Shown: in pieces, positions 7,912-15,725 of the stretch | Numbering within the stretch: the stretch's first letter is position 1 | Layout: each line of letters starts with the position of its first letter | NCBI GenBank assembly: GCA_946401725.1 | Contig: CAMIVE010000018.1 | Location: 1-35,001, forward strand | Reading direction: 5' to 3' | Source: an uncultured Bacteroidales bacterium | Lineage (GTDB): Bacteria > Bacteroidota > Bacteroidia > Bacteroidales > P3 | DNA: 35,001 nucleotides | Made by a program: the position numbers and the translations under genes | The notes under the pieces: model-generated | What the model was told of the DNA's origin: nothing | The model's database searches: none | What the model saw: only the letters and a program-made list of their open reading frames with translations

Positions 7912-8745
7912 ATGAATACAAAACAACTGTGTCGTGAAGTGTGCGGACTGGCCGCCGAAGTGGGGACGTTCCTTGCCGAGGAGCGCCGTAAGCTGTCGGA
8001 TGCTGTCACCGCCGAAGCGAAAGGCATTCACAATTATGTGACCCGGTTCGACAAGGAATCGGAGCGGCGGATCGTAAGCCGTCTGCGACAGCTGTTGCCC
8101 GACAGCGGATTCATTGCCGAAGAGGGCACCGCCACCTCCACGGGAAGGGAACGGTTCACCTGGATTGTCGACCCGCTGGACGGCACGACCAACTATATCC
8201 ACGGTTTTGCACCGACCTGTGTTTCTATTGGCTTGCAGGATAATCAGTTATCGGAAGAGCAGGGGAGGCCTGTGATGTGTGTGGGCGTGGTCTATGAGAT
8301 CTGGGCCCAAGAGTGTTTCTCGGCCTGCTCCGACGAGGAGGGAGCGTTCCTGAACGGGAATGCCATTGCTGTCTCACATGCCGGCCGGATGGATGACGCG
8401 TTGGTTGCCACCGGGTTTCCGTATACCGATTTCTCGCGGATGCGGCAGTATATGGATTTTCTGGAATGGACCATGCGCAACACCCACGGGGTGCGTCGAC
8501 TGGGTTCTGCTGCCGCCGACCTGGTCTATACCGCCTGCGGACGTGTGGACGCCTTCTATGAGTATGGGCTGAAGCCCTATGACGTGGCGGGCGGAGCCTA
8601 TATCGTGGAGAAGGCAGGCGGCCGCAACAGTGATTTCGGTGGCGGGGACAACTGGCTGTTCGGCGGTGAGATCATTTCGTGCAACGGCTTGCTTTTTGAT
8701 GAGCTCACAGCAGCGGTACAGGAATTTGGTTTGCATGTCAAGTGA
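7912..8745 (+). CDS. suhB: Inositol monophosphatase family protein
   Basis: The 277-residue product carries the metal-binding signatures of the family: IAEEG (Glu of site 1), WIVDPLDGTTNYIHG (the classic DPxDGTxN block) and the C-terminal LKPYDVAGGAYIVEKAGG (the W/P-x-D-x-A-G block with its catalytic Asp). The family removes phosphate from inositol phosphates, related sugar phosphates or PAP with Mg ions in the cytoplasm; the substrate here is open. Three ATGs lie close together (7900, 7903, 7912). 7912 was chosen because MNTKQLCREVCGLA gives the N-terminal length usual in relatives. It is the first gene of a plus-strand run. Confidence 0.88.
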   Translation: MNTKQLCREVCGLAAEVGTFLAEERRKLSDAVTAEAKGIHNYVTRFDKESERRIVSRLRQLLPDSGFIAEEGTATSTGRERFTWIVDPLDGTTNYIHGFAPTCVSIGLQDNQLSEEQGRPVMCVGVVYEIWAQECFSACSDEEGAFLNGNAIAVSHAGRMDDALVATGFPYTDFSRMRQYMDFLEWTMRNTHGVRRLGSAAADLVYTACGRVDAFYEYGLKPYDVAGGAYIVEKAGGRNSDFGGGDNWLFGGEIISCNGLLFDELTAAVQEFGLHVK

Positions 8746-8772
8746 TAGTAGTAATCTAATTATGATAAAACA

Positions 8773-9360
8773 ATGAAACGAACAATCAAAATTGCCGCTT
8801 TTCTGCTGGTTGCGGGTGTGGCGGTTGCCTGGAGCGGAACAAATGATCGTACGCCGGAACCGAATCGTCAGGTGGCCGGAAGCGTTACGGGCAATACCAA
8901 ACCGTATGTGATTCTTGCCGAATACAATGATGCGAAAGGCATGAAGCTCTACATGGCGAACAATTTGCGAAAAGACTATATGGATGACGTTGATTTTTTC
9001 GATACGACCTATCTGATTGTGTTCAACATGCAGACCAAAAAGAAGGACACCCTTGCAACTTTCGAATCGGCTAGTTTTGTAGGATCGGGCTTTATCGATT
9101 TCTACCATTTTGAGAAAGGAAAACTCTATTTTACCGAAACAGCCTATCGGGGAGGAAACTTTCTCTCTTATGTCAATGTGAATACCGACAAAGTCAAATT
9201 GGTCGACAGCGGTATTGAAACCGATGAAAACGGAGAGTCGAAAATCCGAGTGGAAAATGGGGTGATTTATTATTCCAAGTGGATCTGCATTAATGAGAAC
9301 GAGGCCCAGTATGAGTGCGACAAGGAATATGTCAGCAAGAAGTATTCTATTCGAATATGA
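8773..9360 (+). CDS. Small secreted protein of unknown function
   Basis: The 195-residue product has an N-terminal signal peptide (basic MKRTIK, hydrophobic core to about residue 21). The mature part alternates strand-like stretches (TYLIVFNMQTKKKDTLATF, GKLYFTETAYRGGNFLSYV, GVIYYSKWICINE), which suggests a beta-rich or beta-propeller-blade-like fold. Cys in WICINE and in YECDKE could form a disulfide. No known family was recognised. It starts 27 bases after the phosphatase stop and ends 32 bases before the NfeD gene, so it may share their transcript. Confidence 0.7.
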   Translation: MKRTIKIAAFLLVAGVAVAWSGTNDRTPEPNRQVAGSVTGNTKPYVILAEYNDAKGMKLYMANNLRKDYMDDVDFFDTTYLIVFNMQTKKKDTLATFESASFVGSGFIDFYHFEKGKLYFTETAYRGGNFLSYVNVNTDKVKLVDSGIETDENGESKIRVENGVIYYSKWICINENEAQYECDKEYVSKKYSIRI

Positions 9361-9392
9361 AAGATATAATTTTTTAACTGTTATATAGTTGT

Positions 9393-10748
9393 ATGAAGAA
9401 ATTTAAAGTAATGGTTAAATACGCTTTTGCAGTTCTTTTTTCGGTTTTGACCTTGACGGTTGCAGCCCAGACGAGTACACCGAAGAAGGTCTACCGCTTC
9501 TCGATCGATGAGGAAATCGCCCCTCCGGCATCTCTGCGAGTGGAGAAGGCCATGGAAGAAGCTCAGGAAATAAAAGCCGACCTTATCATAGTGCATATCA
9601 ATACTTTTGGTGGTACGCTCGACGACGCGGACAAAATACGCACCGCATTCCTGCAGTCACCCATACCTGTGTGGGCATATATAGACAATAACGCCGCATC
9701 GGCCGGAGCGTTGATTTCCATTGCCTGCGATTCCATCTTTATGCATAGCGGCTCTTCAATCGGTGCTGCAACTGTGGTAGACCAAACGGGTGCAGTACAG
9801 CCAGATAAATATCAGAGTTATATGCGTTCTCTGATGCGAGCCACGGCGGAAGCCAAAGGACGCCGTCCGGATATTGCGCAGGCCATGGTGGATCCCGACA
9901 TCTATGTTGAAGGGATATCGGACAGCGGTAAAGTGCTTACCTTCACCACCAAGGAAGCCATCCAATACGGCTATTGTGAGGCAGAGGTGGAGAGTGTCCC
10001 CGAAGTGTTGCATCATGCGGGCGTAGACAACTATGTCATTCAGGAGCAGCGCTATACATTCCTTGACAAACTGATTGGTTTTCTGATTACGCCCGTTGTG
10101 TCAGGCATATTGATCATGTTGATTATCGGCGGAATCTATTTTGAACTGCAGCAGCCCGGTATCGGTTTCCCGCTGATATTGGCCCTTTCCGCCGCCGCCC
10201 TTTATTTCGCACCCCTTTATTTGGAAGGTCTTGCCGCTTATTGGGAGATTCTGCTCTTTGTGGTTGGTATTGTATTGATTATTTTGGAGCTGTTTGTGAT
10301 ACCCGGTTTTGGAGTGGCTGGCGTTTCGGGCATTATCTGCCTTGTAGCAGGATTGGTGTTCAGCATGGTAGGTAATGTGGGATTTGATTTCTCGCATGTT
10401 CCTGCCGGCATGATTGCCAACCGGTTGATGGTCACGCTCGTCTCCTTTGTCGTTGCATTGCCGCTGAGCATCCTGCTGAGCAAGAAACTTTTTGAGAGCA
10501 ACCTCTTCGGTGGACTGGCACTTAAGACCGAGGAAACGACCGATGAAGGATTTACCGTTGCCGCTGAGAAGGAGAAAAGCCTTATCGGGAAGAGAGGTAC
10601 GGCAGCGACCATTCTGCGTCCGGCCGGCAAGATAACGATCGACGGCCGTTATTACGATGCAGTGGCACAGGTAGGATACATTGAAAAAGAGGCAGCCGTC
10701 GAAGTGATAGACTATGTCAACGGCAGCCTTGTGGTGAGGAAAGTGTAA
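9393..10748 (+). CDS. NfeD-family membrane-bound serine protease (long form)
   Basis: The 451-residue product has a signal peptide (to about TVAAQ), then a ClpP-like protease domain: INTFGGTLDDADKIR, and NNAASAGAL with the nucleophile at S103. K139 (in DKYQSY) sits where the general-base Lys of the Pyrococcus 1510-N protease lies. About four to five membrane helices follow between residues 225 and 365, and the C-terminus (GKRGTAATILRPAGKITIDGRYYDAVAQ) is the OB-fold NfeD domain. Archaeal relatives cut a stomatin partner and help membrane quality control. No stomatin gene is in view, although in many bacteria one lies next door. The ABC exporter gene starts 33 bases after it. Confidence 0.9.
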   Translation: MKKFKVMVKYAFAVLFSVLTLTVAAQTSTPKKVYRFSIDEEIAPPASLRVEKAMEEAQEIKADLIIVHINTFGGTLDDADKIRTAFLQSPIPVWAYIDNNAASAGALISIACDSIFMHSGSSIGAATVVDQTGAVQPDKYQSYMRSLMRATAEAKGRRPDIAQAMVDPDIYVEGISDSGKVLTFTTKEAIQYGYCEAEVESVPEVLHHAGVDNYVIQEQRYTFLDKLIGFLITPVVSGILIMLIIGGIYFELQQPGIGFPLILALSAAALYFAPLYLEGLAAYWEILLFVVGIVLIILELFVIPGFGVAGVSGIICLVAGLVFSMVGNVGFDFSHVPAGMIANRLMVTLVSFVVALPLSILLSKKLFESNLFGGLALKTEETTDEGFTVAAEKEKSLIGKRGTAATILRPAGKITIDGRYYDAVAQVGYIEKEAAVEVIDYVNGSLVVRKV

Positions 10749-10781
10749 AACAGAACAACAACCCATTCAAAACCCTTCAAA

Positions 10782-12425
10782 GTGATTAAAGCGTTTAAAC
10801 TGATATGGCAATGTGACCGAAGAGGATTGCTCCTCAAGCTGTTCTATACGGTGTGTACCAGTTTGTTGCCATTGGTGAATCTGTATGTGCTGAAGTTGTT
10901 GGTGGATGGCGTCACCGCGGCCGTATCGGATTCCGGCAGCGGATGGGACTCTTTGCCGAACGATCTACTTCCCGCCGTATTGATTTTCTGCGGCATCATG
11001 CTTTTGAACCGATGGATTGGTGTGCTCAACACCGTCAACAACGACGTGCTGACCCAGAAGCTGACAGACTATATCAATAATCTGATTCAGAATCAGTCGG
11101 TACGTCTCGATATGGCCTATTACGATAATCCCGATTACCACGACACCTTCCATCGTGCGCAGCAGGAGGCGGCCTTCCGCCCTTTGCGCATCATGGAGCA
11201 TATGGTGGCGGTGGTAGGCTCGGTGGTGGCCCTTGTCGGAGTGGCGGCGATGCTTGTAGTGGCCTCGTGGCAGGTGGTGGCTGTTATGGTGGTTGCCGTA
11301 CTGCCCTCATTCTTCATCCGCCTCTACAAGTCGCGTCGCATCTACCGTTTCCGTCGAGAGACGACACAGGATTTCCGCCGTTCGTCGTATTACGGGACCC
11401 TGCTCACCCATCGCAACTATGCCAAAGAAGTTCGTACCTTCGGTCTGGCAGACCATTTCCGACAGTTGTATGTGGACATCCGAGCCCGTCTGGTGTCGCA
11501 GTTGCTCGCCATCTCGCGCCGGCTGGCCCTTTTCGATGCCGTTATCGCAGTGGTTGAAGCGGCAGCGATGCTGGTGGTGCTTTACTTCCTGATTCGACCC
11601 ACGGTAGGCGGTATGCTGACTATCGGATCGTTTGTGATGCTCTTCGAGGCGTTCCGCCGGGGACAGGGATATCTGTCCAGTCTGGTTGGTGGCGTCAGTG
11701 GGCTCTATGAGCACAAACTGTTTATCAACAATCTTTTTGAATTCCTAGACCTGCAGCCCTCCATCACATCGCCCGACGCACCGGTTCCCTTTCCCGAACA
11801 GGTGGAGGAGGTGCTTTTCGACGATGTGACATTTGCCTATCCGGATATGAAACAGCCCACCCTGCAGCACCTGACGCTGAAGGCCCGTCGAGGCGTGGTG
11901 ACCCGTATTGAAGGGGAGAACGGCTATGGAAAGACCACCATGTTGAAGCTGTTGCTTCGACTGTACGATCCCCAATCGGGACGCGTGTGCGTCAATGGTG
12001 TCGATATCCGTCGATTCGATGTTGGGCAGTTGCGCCGACATATCAGCGCTATCTTCCAAGATTACGTACAATTTCATTTCACCGCCCGCGAGAATATCCT
12101 TTTCGGCGATATGACCCAGGCCGAGGATGCCCGTCGGATGGCGGAGGCGTTGCGGCTGGCCGATGCAGATGCTGTCATCGACAAGTTGCACGACGGACTG
12201 GACACCCAGCTAGGGCGACAGTTCTATGGAGGCGAGGAGCTGAGTATGGGCCAGTGGCAACGAATTGCATTGGCACGACAACTGTACTCAGAGGCACCCG
12301 TGTTGGTGTTTGACGAGCCCACCGCTTGGATGGATGCCGAAGCCCGTCGCCATTTCCGTGCGACGCTCGAGGAGTTGAAAACCGATCATCTGATTATCCT
12401 CGTATCCCATTCCGAAAACGACTGA
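10782..12425 (+). CDS. ABC exporter (fused permease-ATPase), short C-terminus
   Basis: The 547-residue half-transporter has an N-terminal six-helix permease (about residues 1-310) and a nucleotide-binding domain. Walker A is GENGYGKT (G378-T385, K384), the Q-loop is IFQDYVQF, the signature is LSMGQ (487-491, Met for the usual Gly), Walker B is VLVFDEP (D511, E512), and the switch His is H543. The protein stops four residues after H543, so the usual 30-50 residue tail is missing. A strong terminator follows within 20 bases. The start is GTG; no in-frame ATG lies near it. The substrate is unknown. It may follow NfeD in one transcript (33-base gap). Confidence 0.85.
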   Translation: MIKAFKLIWQCDRRGLLLKLFYTVCTSLLPLVNLYVLKLLVDGVTAAVSDSGSGWDSLPNDLLPAVLIFCGIMLLNRWIGVLNTVNNDVLTQKLTDYINNLIQNQSVRLDMAYYDNPDYHDTFHRAQQEAAFRPLRIMEHMVAVVGSVVALVGVAAMLVVASWQVVAVMVVAVLPSFFIRLYKSRRIYRFRRETTQDFRRSSYYGTLLTHRNYAKEVRTFGLADHFRQLYVDIRARLVSQLLAISRRLALFDAVIAVVEAAAMLVVLYFLIRPTVGGMLTIGSFVMLFEAFRRGQGYLSSLVGGVSGLYEHKLFINNLFEFLDLQPSITSPDAPVPFPEQVEEVLFDDVTFAYPDMKQPTLQHLTLKARRGVVTRIEGENGYGKTTMLKLLLRLYDPQSGRVCVNGVDIRRFDVGQLRRHISAIFQDYVQFHFTARENILFGDMTQAEDARRMAEALRLADADAVIDKLHDGLDTQLGRQFYGGEELSMGQWQRIALARQLYSEAPVLVFDEPTAWMDAEARRHFRATLEELKTDHLIILVSHSEND

Positions 12426-12443
12426 TTCACTATAACAAAAAAC

Positions 12444-12473
12444 ACAAAGCCCGGGGAAATCCCCGGGCTTTGT
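12444..12473. terminator. Strong bidirectional intrinsic terminator between convergent genes
   Basis: ACAAAGCCCGGGG pairs perfectly with CCCCGGGCTTTGT around the loop AAAT. T-rich stretches follow on both strands (TTGTTT to the right, GTTTTTTG on the minus strand). It closes the plus-strand ABC exporter gene and the minus-strand GH3 fusion gene. Confidence 0.92.
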
Positions 12474-12497
12474 TGTTTCATGACAAGCATGAACCGT

Positions 12498-15400
12498 TTA
12501 TTTCTGTTTCTTCACGCCCATAGATTGATAGATGAGCGATTGGATGTTGGTGCGGATATTCATCGAAGAGAGCTTGTTGGGTGTTGCAGAGGGGTAGACG
12601 CGGTTGGAGAGGAACAGGTAGATAAGGTTGTACTCCGGATCGACCCACACCATGATGCCCGTAAAGCCCGTATGGCCGAAAGAACGTTGCGAAGCCACCG
12701 AGGCGATATGGGTGCTGGTGCCGCTGATAAGCGGTTTGTCGAATCCGAGCGCGCGACGGTTGCCTTTGTCGGCGAAATGGCGGCTGTTGAAGGTATTGAA
12801 GGTAGCAGCAGAGATGTACTGGTGCCCTTTGTAGGTCCCTTGGTCGAGCATCATCTGATAGAGCTTGAAGAGATCGCCTGCGGTGGAGAAAAGGCCCGCG
12901 TGGCCCGCGATGCCACCCAGTGCGGCAGCGTTGGGGTCGTGTACGTAGCCGTGTATCTGTTGCTTGCGAAAATCCGAATTGTTTTCGGTAGGTGCGATAC
13001 GCGATAGGGGGATGTGATGCTGCAGCGGTTGGAAAGTGGTGTTTTTGAGTTTCATGGGACCGTAGAAATGCTGCTGCATGAAGACGTCGATGGACTGTCC
13101 GCTGACATGTTCCACGAGGTCGGCCAGGAGGATGAACCCCAGGTCGCTGTACACGTATTTCGGCTTTTTAGTGACGTCGCTCTGAGTGATTTGTTCCATC
13201 ACCTGTTCGCGCAGTTTGGGACTGACATAGGTGTTGGCCCCCACAGCGATATAGCCTTCTGGAGGCTCTTTGCCGGTATAGAGGTTGTTGTCTTTCAGTG
13301 CCTGTTTCCAATAGGAGTCGAATGCCTTGAGACCGGCGCAGTGGCTCAGCACCTGACGCACAGTAATATTTTTCTTGTTGGAGTGTTTGAGGTAGGGAAG
13401 ATAGGTTGAGAGTTTGTCGTCGAGCTTGATTTTCCCCTTGTCGACGAGCATCATGACAGCCAAGTTGGTGGCGCTGACTTTGGTGAGAGATGCGAGGTCG
13501 AACACGGTATTGGTGTCGATGGCAGGGGACTTGGCGTCGTAGGTTTGGCGACCGTAGCAGCGGTTGTAAACGATTTTGCCGTCTTTGGCCACCAGAATCT
13601 CACATCCGGGGTAGGCGTGCGCTGTGATGCCGGCGCGTGCAATCGAGTCGATGCGAACGAAGCAGCGTTCGTCCATGCCCGCCTGACGGAGCTTGGCGTA
13701 GGGCGATTCCGCCGGACGGGGACGCGGTTTAAGCGAGGTTCCTTCGCGGTAGCCGCCCACGGTGACAGGCAGTTTCCCTTCGAAAGGTTTTTCGCCGTAG
13801 AGCACAGTGGGAACGACCTTGATGGGGGCGGAGTGGTGCTGATAGGCCATGATGATGGCCGAAGGACCGTGGCGGGTGCCCAAGGTCATGTCGACAGCGG
13901 TAGTGGCGATATCCGACACACTTTTCGGATTTTTGGGTGTAGGGTTGGGGAACGATTCAAGGATATAGGGCGAACCGTAGATGACAAGAATCGAAGTGAC
14001 CGAATCGATGTCGGAGATTTGGTTGATCAACCGGATGGTTTCGCGGGAGACCCCGTAGTTGTTAGCGGAACTTACGTTGGCGAAGAGGTGGATGACCACC
14101 GTCTTGCTGGCGCGGATCCGATGGGTGAGTGCCGAGTCGAGGTAGGTGACCGCCGTGTCGGAGTTGCCGACCGCGATATTGACCACCGGCTGCTCGCGGC
14201 GGAGCGGCAGGGCATAGTCGTTGTAGACTAGCGTGAGCGCCTTCTGTGCGATCCTTTCTGCGATTTGGACGCATCGTTCGCGGTCTTTGGATGTGGGGAC
14301 TGACAGCTTGTCCAAATTGAGCTTGTGGAGTCCGCAACGGTATTTCTCCCGCAGGATACGGTGGCAGCGGTCGTCGACGATACGTGCAAAGGCGGTATCC
14401 CGTTTGGCTTCGTCAACGATGGCGTCGAGCGTCTTCTTGACATCGATAGGCAGCAGGATGACATCGTTTCCGGCACGGAGCGCGAGAATGGCCCCTTCGC
14501 CGTCCTTGTAGTTGCGTGAGACGGCATTCATGTCGATACCGTCGGTGAATACCAGTCCATCGAATTTCATGGCTTTCCGCAGCAGCGGCAGCACGATACG
14601 TTCAGAGAGGGAGGAAGGCAGGTTGGGACGGTTGTCGAGCGCGTTGACTTGCAAATGAGCCACCATCATGCCGCGGATGCCGTTGTTGACCAGGTGGCGG
14701 AAAGGAAAGAGGTCGACGCTGTCGATATAGGCGGCTGAGTGTTTGATATTGGGGAGGTCGAGGTGGCTGTCGACATCGGTGTCACCATGGCCAGGGAAGT
14801 GCTTGGCGACAGCGATGATGCCGTATTTCTGCATGGCGCGGGCGTAGAAAAGTGACTTGCGTGCCACCCGTTTCTTGTTCTCGCCGAAGGAACGGCAGCC
14901 GATAACAGGGTTCTTGGGATTGTTGTTGATGTCACAGACAGGAGCGAAATTGATATGGATGCCCATATTGCGGCATTGGCGGCCCACCTCCTCGCCGAAC
15001 AGCGAGATCAGCGTGTCGTTGTTGGTGGAGAGGGCGCCCATAAGCATCTGCCGAGGGAAAGAGTAGCAGTCGGTGAGACGCATGCCGAGTCCCCATTCGG
15101 CGTCGATGGTGACGAGGAGGGGGATATGGGACAACTGTTGGAAGCGCTTGGTGAGGTTGAGTTGGTTGGTGGAGCTTCCTTTGAAGAAGCAGACGCCACC
15201 CACACGGTAATGGGTGAAATATTTCTCAAATTCACGTTGCTGCTTCTTTTTCATGGAAGTGGGCACCCGCACGAAGAGGAGCTGTGCGGCACGCTCTTCG
15301 AGCGACAGATGCTTCATCTGCTTGTCGGCCCATGCGTTGGCGGCAGCGATGCCGGAAGTGTCCTTGACAGCGGGAGCAACAGCCGTGGTTTGCGTTTTTT

Positions 15401-15539
15401 TCTTCGGAGCAACAGCCGTGGTTTGCGTTTTTTTCTTCTGATGCTTGGATTTCTTGTTTTTGTTCGATTGGGCGGCGGCGCCGAAAGAGAGGGCAAAAAC
15501 AAGAAGGAAGATAAGGATGCGTTTCAAAGAGATATTCAT
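12498..15539 (-). CDS. GH3 beta-N-acetylhexosaminidase-type domain fused to a serine hydrolase (beta-lactamase-like) domain
   Basis: From Met at 15539 the product is 1,013 residues with a signal peptide ending near SFGAAAQ; ATGs farther upstream add only a poor leader. A Lys/Thr/Ala-rich linker follows. Residues about 60-400 are a GH3 domain with K246-HFPGHGDTDVDSH-259, the NagZ-type motif with the His-Asp general acid, and nucleophile candidate D333 in FTDGIDM. Residues about 400-600 are a GH3 C-terminal-like sandwich. Residues about 650-1000 are a class C beta-lactamase/S12 peptidase fold with S684-L-T-K687, Y797-S-D and HTG near the end. NagZ-like enzymes release N-acetylglucosamine from muropeptides and S12 enzymes cut D-Ala peptides or esters, so a role in periplasmic peptidoglycan breakdown is inferred. 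Such fusions are known in Bacteroidales. Confidence 0.9.
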   Translation of the reverse strand: MNISLKRILIFLLVFALSFGAAAQSNKNKKSKHQKKKTQTTAVAPKKKTQTTAVAPAVKDTSGIAAANAWADKQMKHLSLEERAAQLLFVRVPTSMKKKQQREFEKYFTHYRVGGVCFFKGSSTNQLNLTKRFQQLSHIPLLVTIDAEWGLGMRLTDCYSFPRQMLMGALSTNNDTLISLFGEEVGRQCRNMGIHINFAPVCDINNNPKNPVIGCRSFGENKKRVARKSLFYARAMQKYGIIAVAKHFPGHGDTDVDSHLDLPNIKHSAAYIDSVDLFPFRHLVNNGIRGMMVAHLQVNALDNRPNLPSSLSERIVLPLLRKAMKFDGLVFTDGIDMNAVSRNYKDGEGAILALRAGNDVILLPIDVKKTLDAIVDEAKRDTAFARIVDDRCHRILREKYRCGLHKLNLDKLSVPTSKDRERCVQIAERIAQKALTLVYNDYALPLRREQPVVNIAVGNSDTAVTYLDSALTHRIRASKTVVIHLFANVSSANNYGVSRETIRLINQISDIDSVTSILVIYGSPYILESFPNPTPKNPKSVSDIATTAVDMTLGTRHGPSAIIMAYQHHSAPIKVVPTVLYGEKPFEGKLPVTVGGYREGTSLKPRPRPAESPYAKLRQAGMDERCFVRIDSIARAGITAHAYPGCEILVAKDGKIVYNRCYGRQTYDAKSPAIDTNTVFDLASLTKVSATNLAVMMLVDKGKIKLDDKLSTYLPYLKHSNKKNITVRQVLSHCAGLKAFDSYWKQALKDNNLYTGKEPPEGYIAVGANTYVSPKLREQVMEQITQSDVTKKPKYVYSDLGFILLADLVEHVSGQSIDVFMQQHFYGPMKLKNTTFQPLQHHIPLSRIAPTENNSDFRKQQIHGYVHDPNAAALGGIAGHAGLFSTAGDLFKLYQMMLDQGTYKGHQYISAATFNTFNSRHFADKGNRRALGFDKPLISGTSTHIASVASQRSFGHTGFTGIMVWVDPEYNLIYLFLSNRVYPSATPNKLSSMNIRTNIQSLIYQSMGVKKQK
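15373..15438. repeat. Perfect 33-base tandem duplication inside the GH3 fusion gene
   Basis: Two identical 33-base units (15373-15405 and 15406-15438) encode KKKTQTTAVAP twice in the linker just after the signal peptide. Each unit holds a run of seven T residues, so the site is prone to slippage. Identity at the DNA level points to a recent duplication. Confidence 0.9.
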
Positions 15540-15655
15540 GCCTTTATAACGCATAAACATGGAAATTATTGTGTTTTATGCAGTAGTTATTGACAGTGGA
15601 ATGTTGATAGGATTTGTTGATAGGGGGGCGCTTAAATATATGTATTGTCCATTTT

Positions 15656-15698
15656 AACTCCCATTTTTACTTCCAATTAAACTCCCATTTTTACTTCC
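15656..15698. repeat. Two 19-base repeats with 24-base period in spacer
   Basis: AACTCCCATTTTTACTTCC occurs at 15656-15674 and again at 15680-15698. On the minus strand the unit reads GGAAGTAAAAATGGGAGTT, the same family as the 12-base repeat at 3714-3737. It lies between the comEC stop and the GH3 fusion start. The rest of the 186-base spacer shows no clear promoter or gene. Confidence 0.8.
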
Positions 15699-15725
15699 AT
15701 TTTATTTCTAACAATAGCGTTATTA

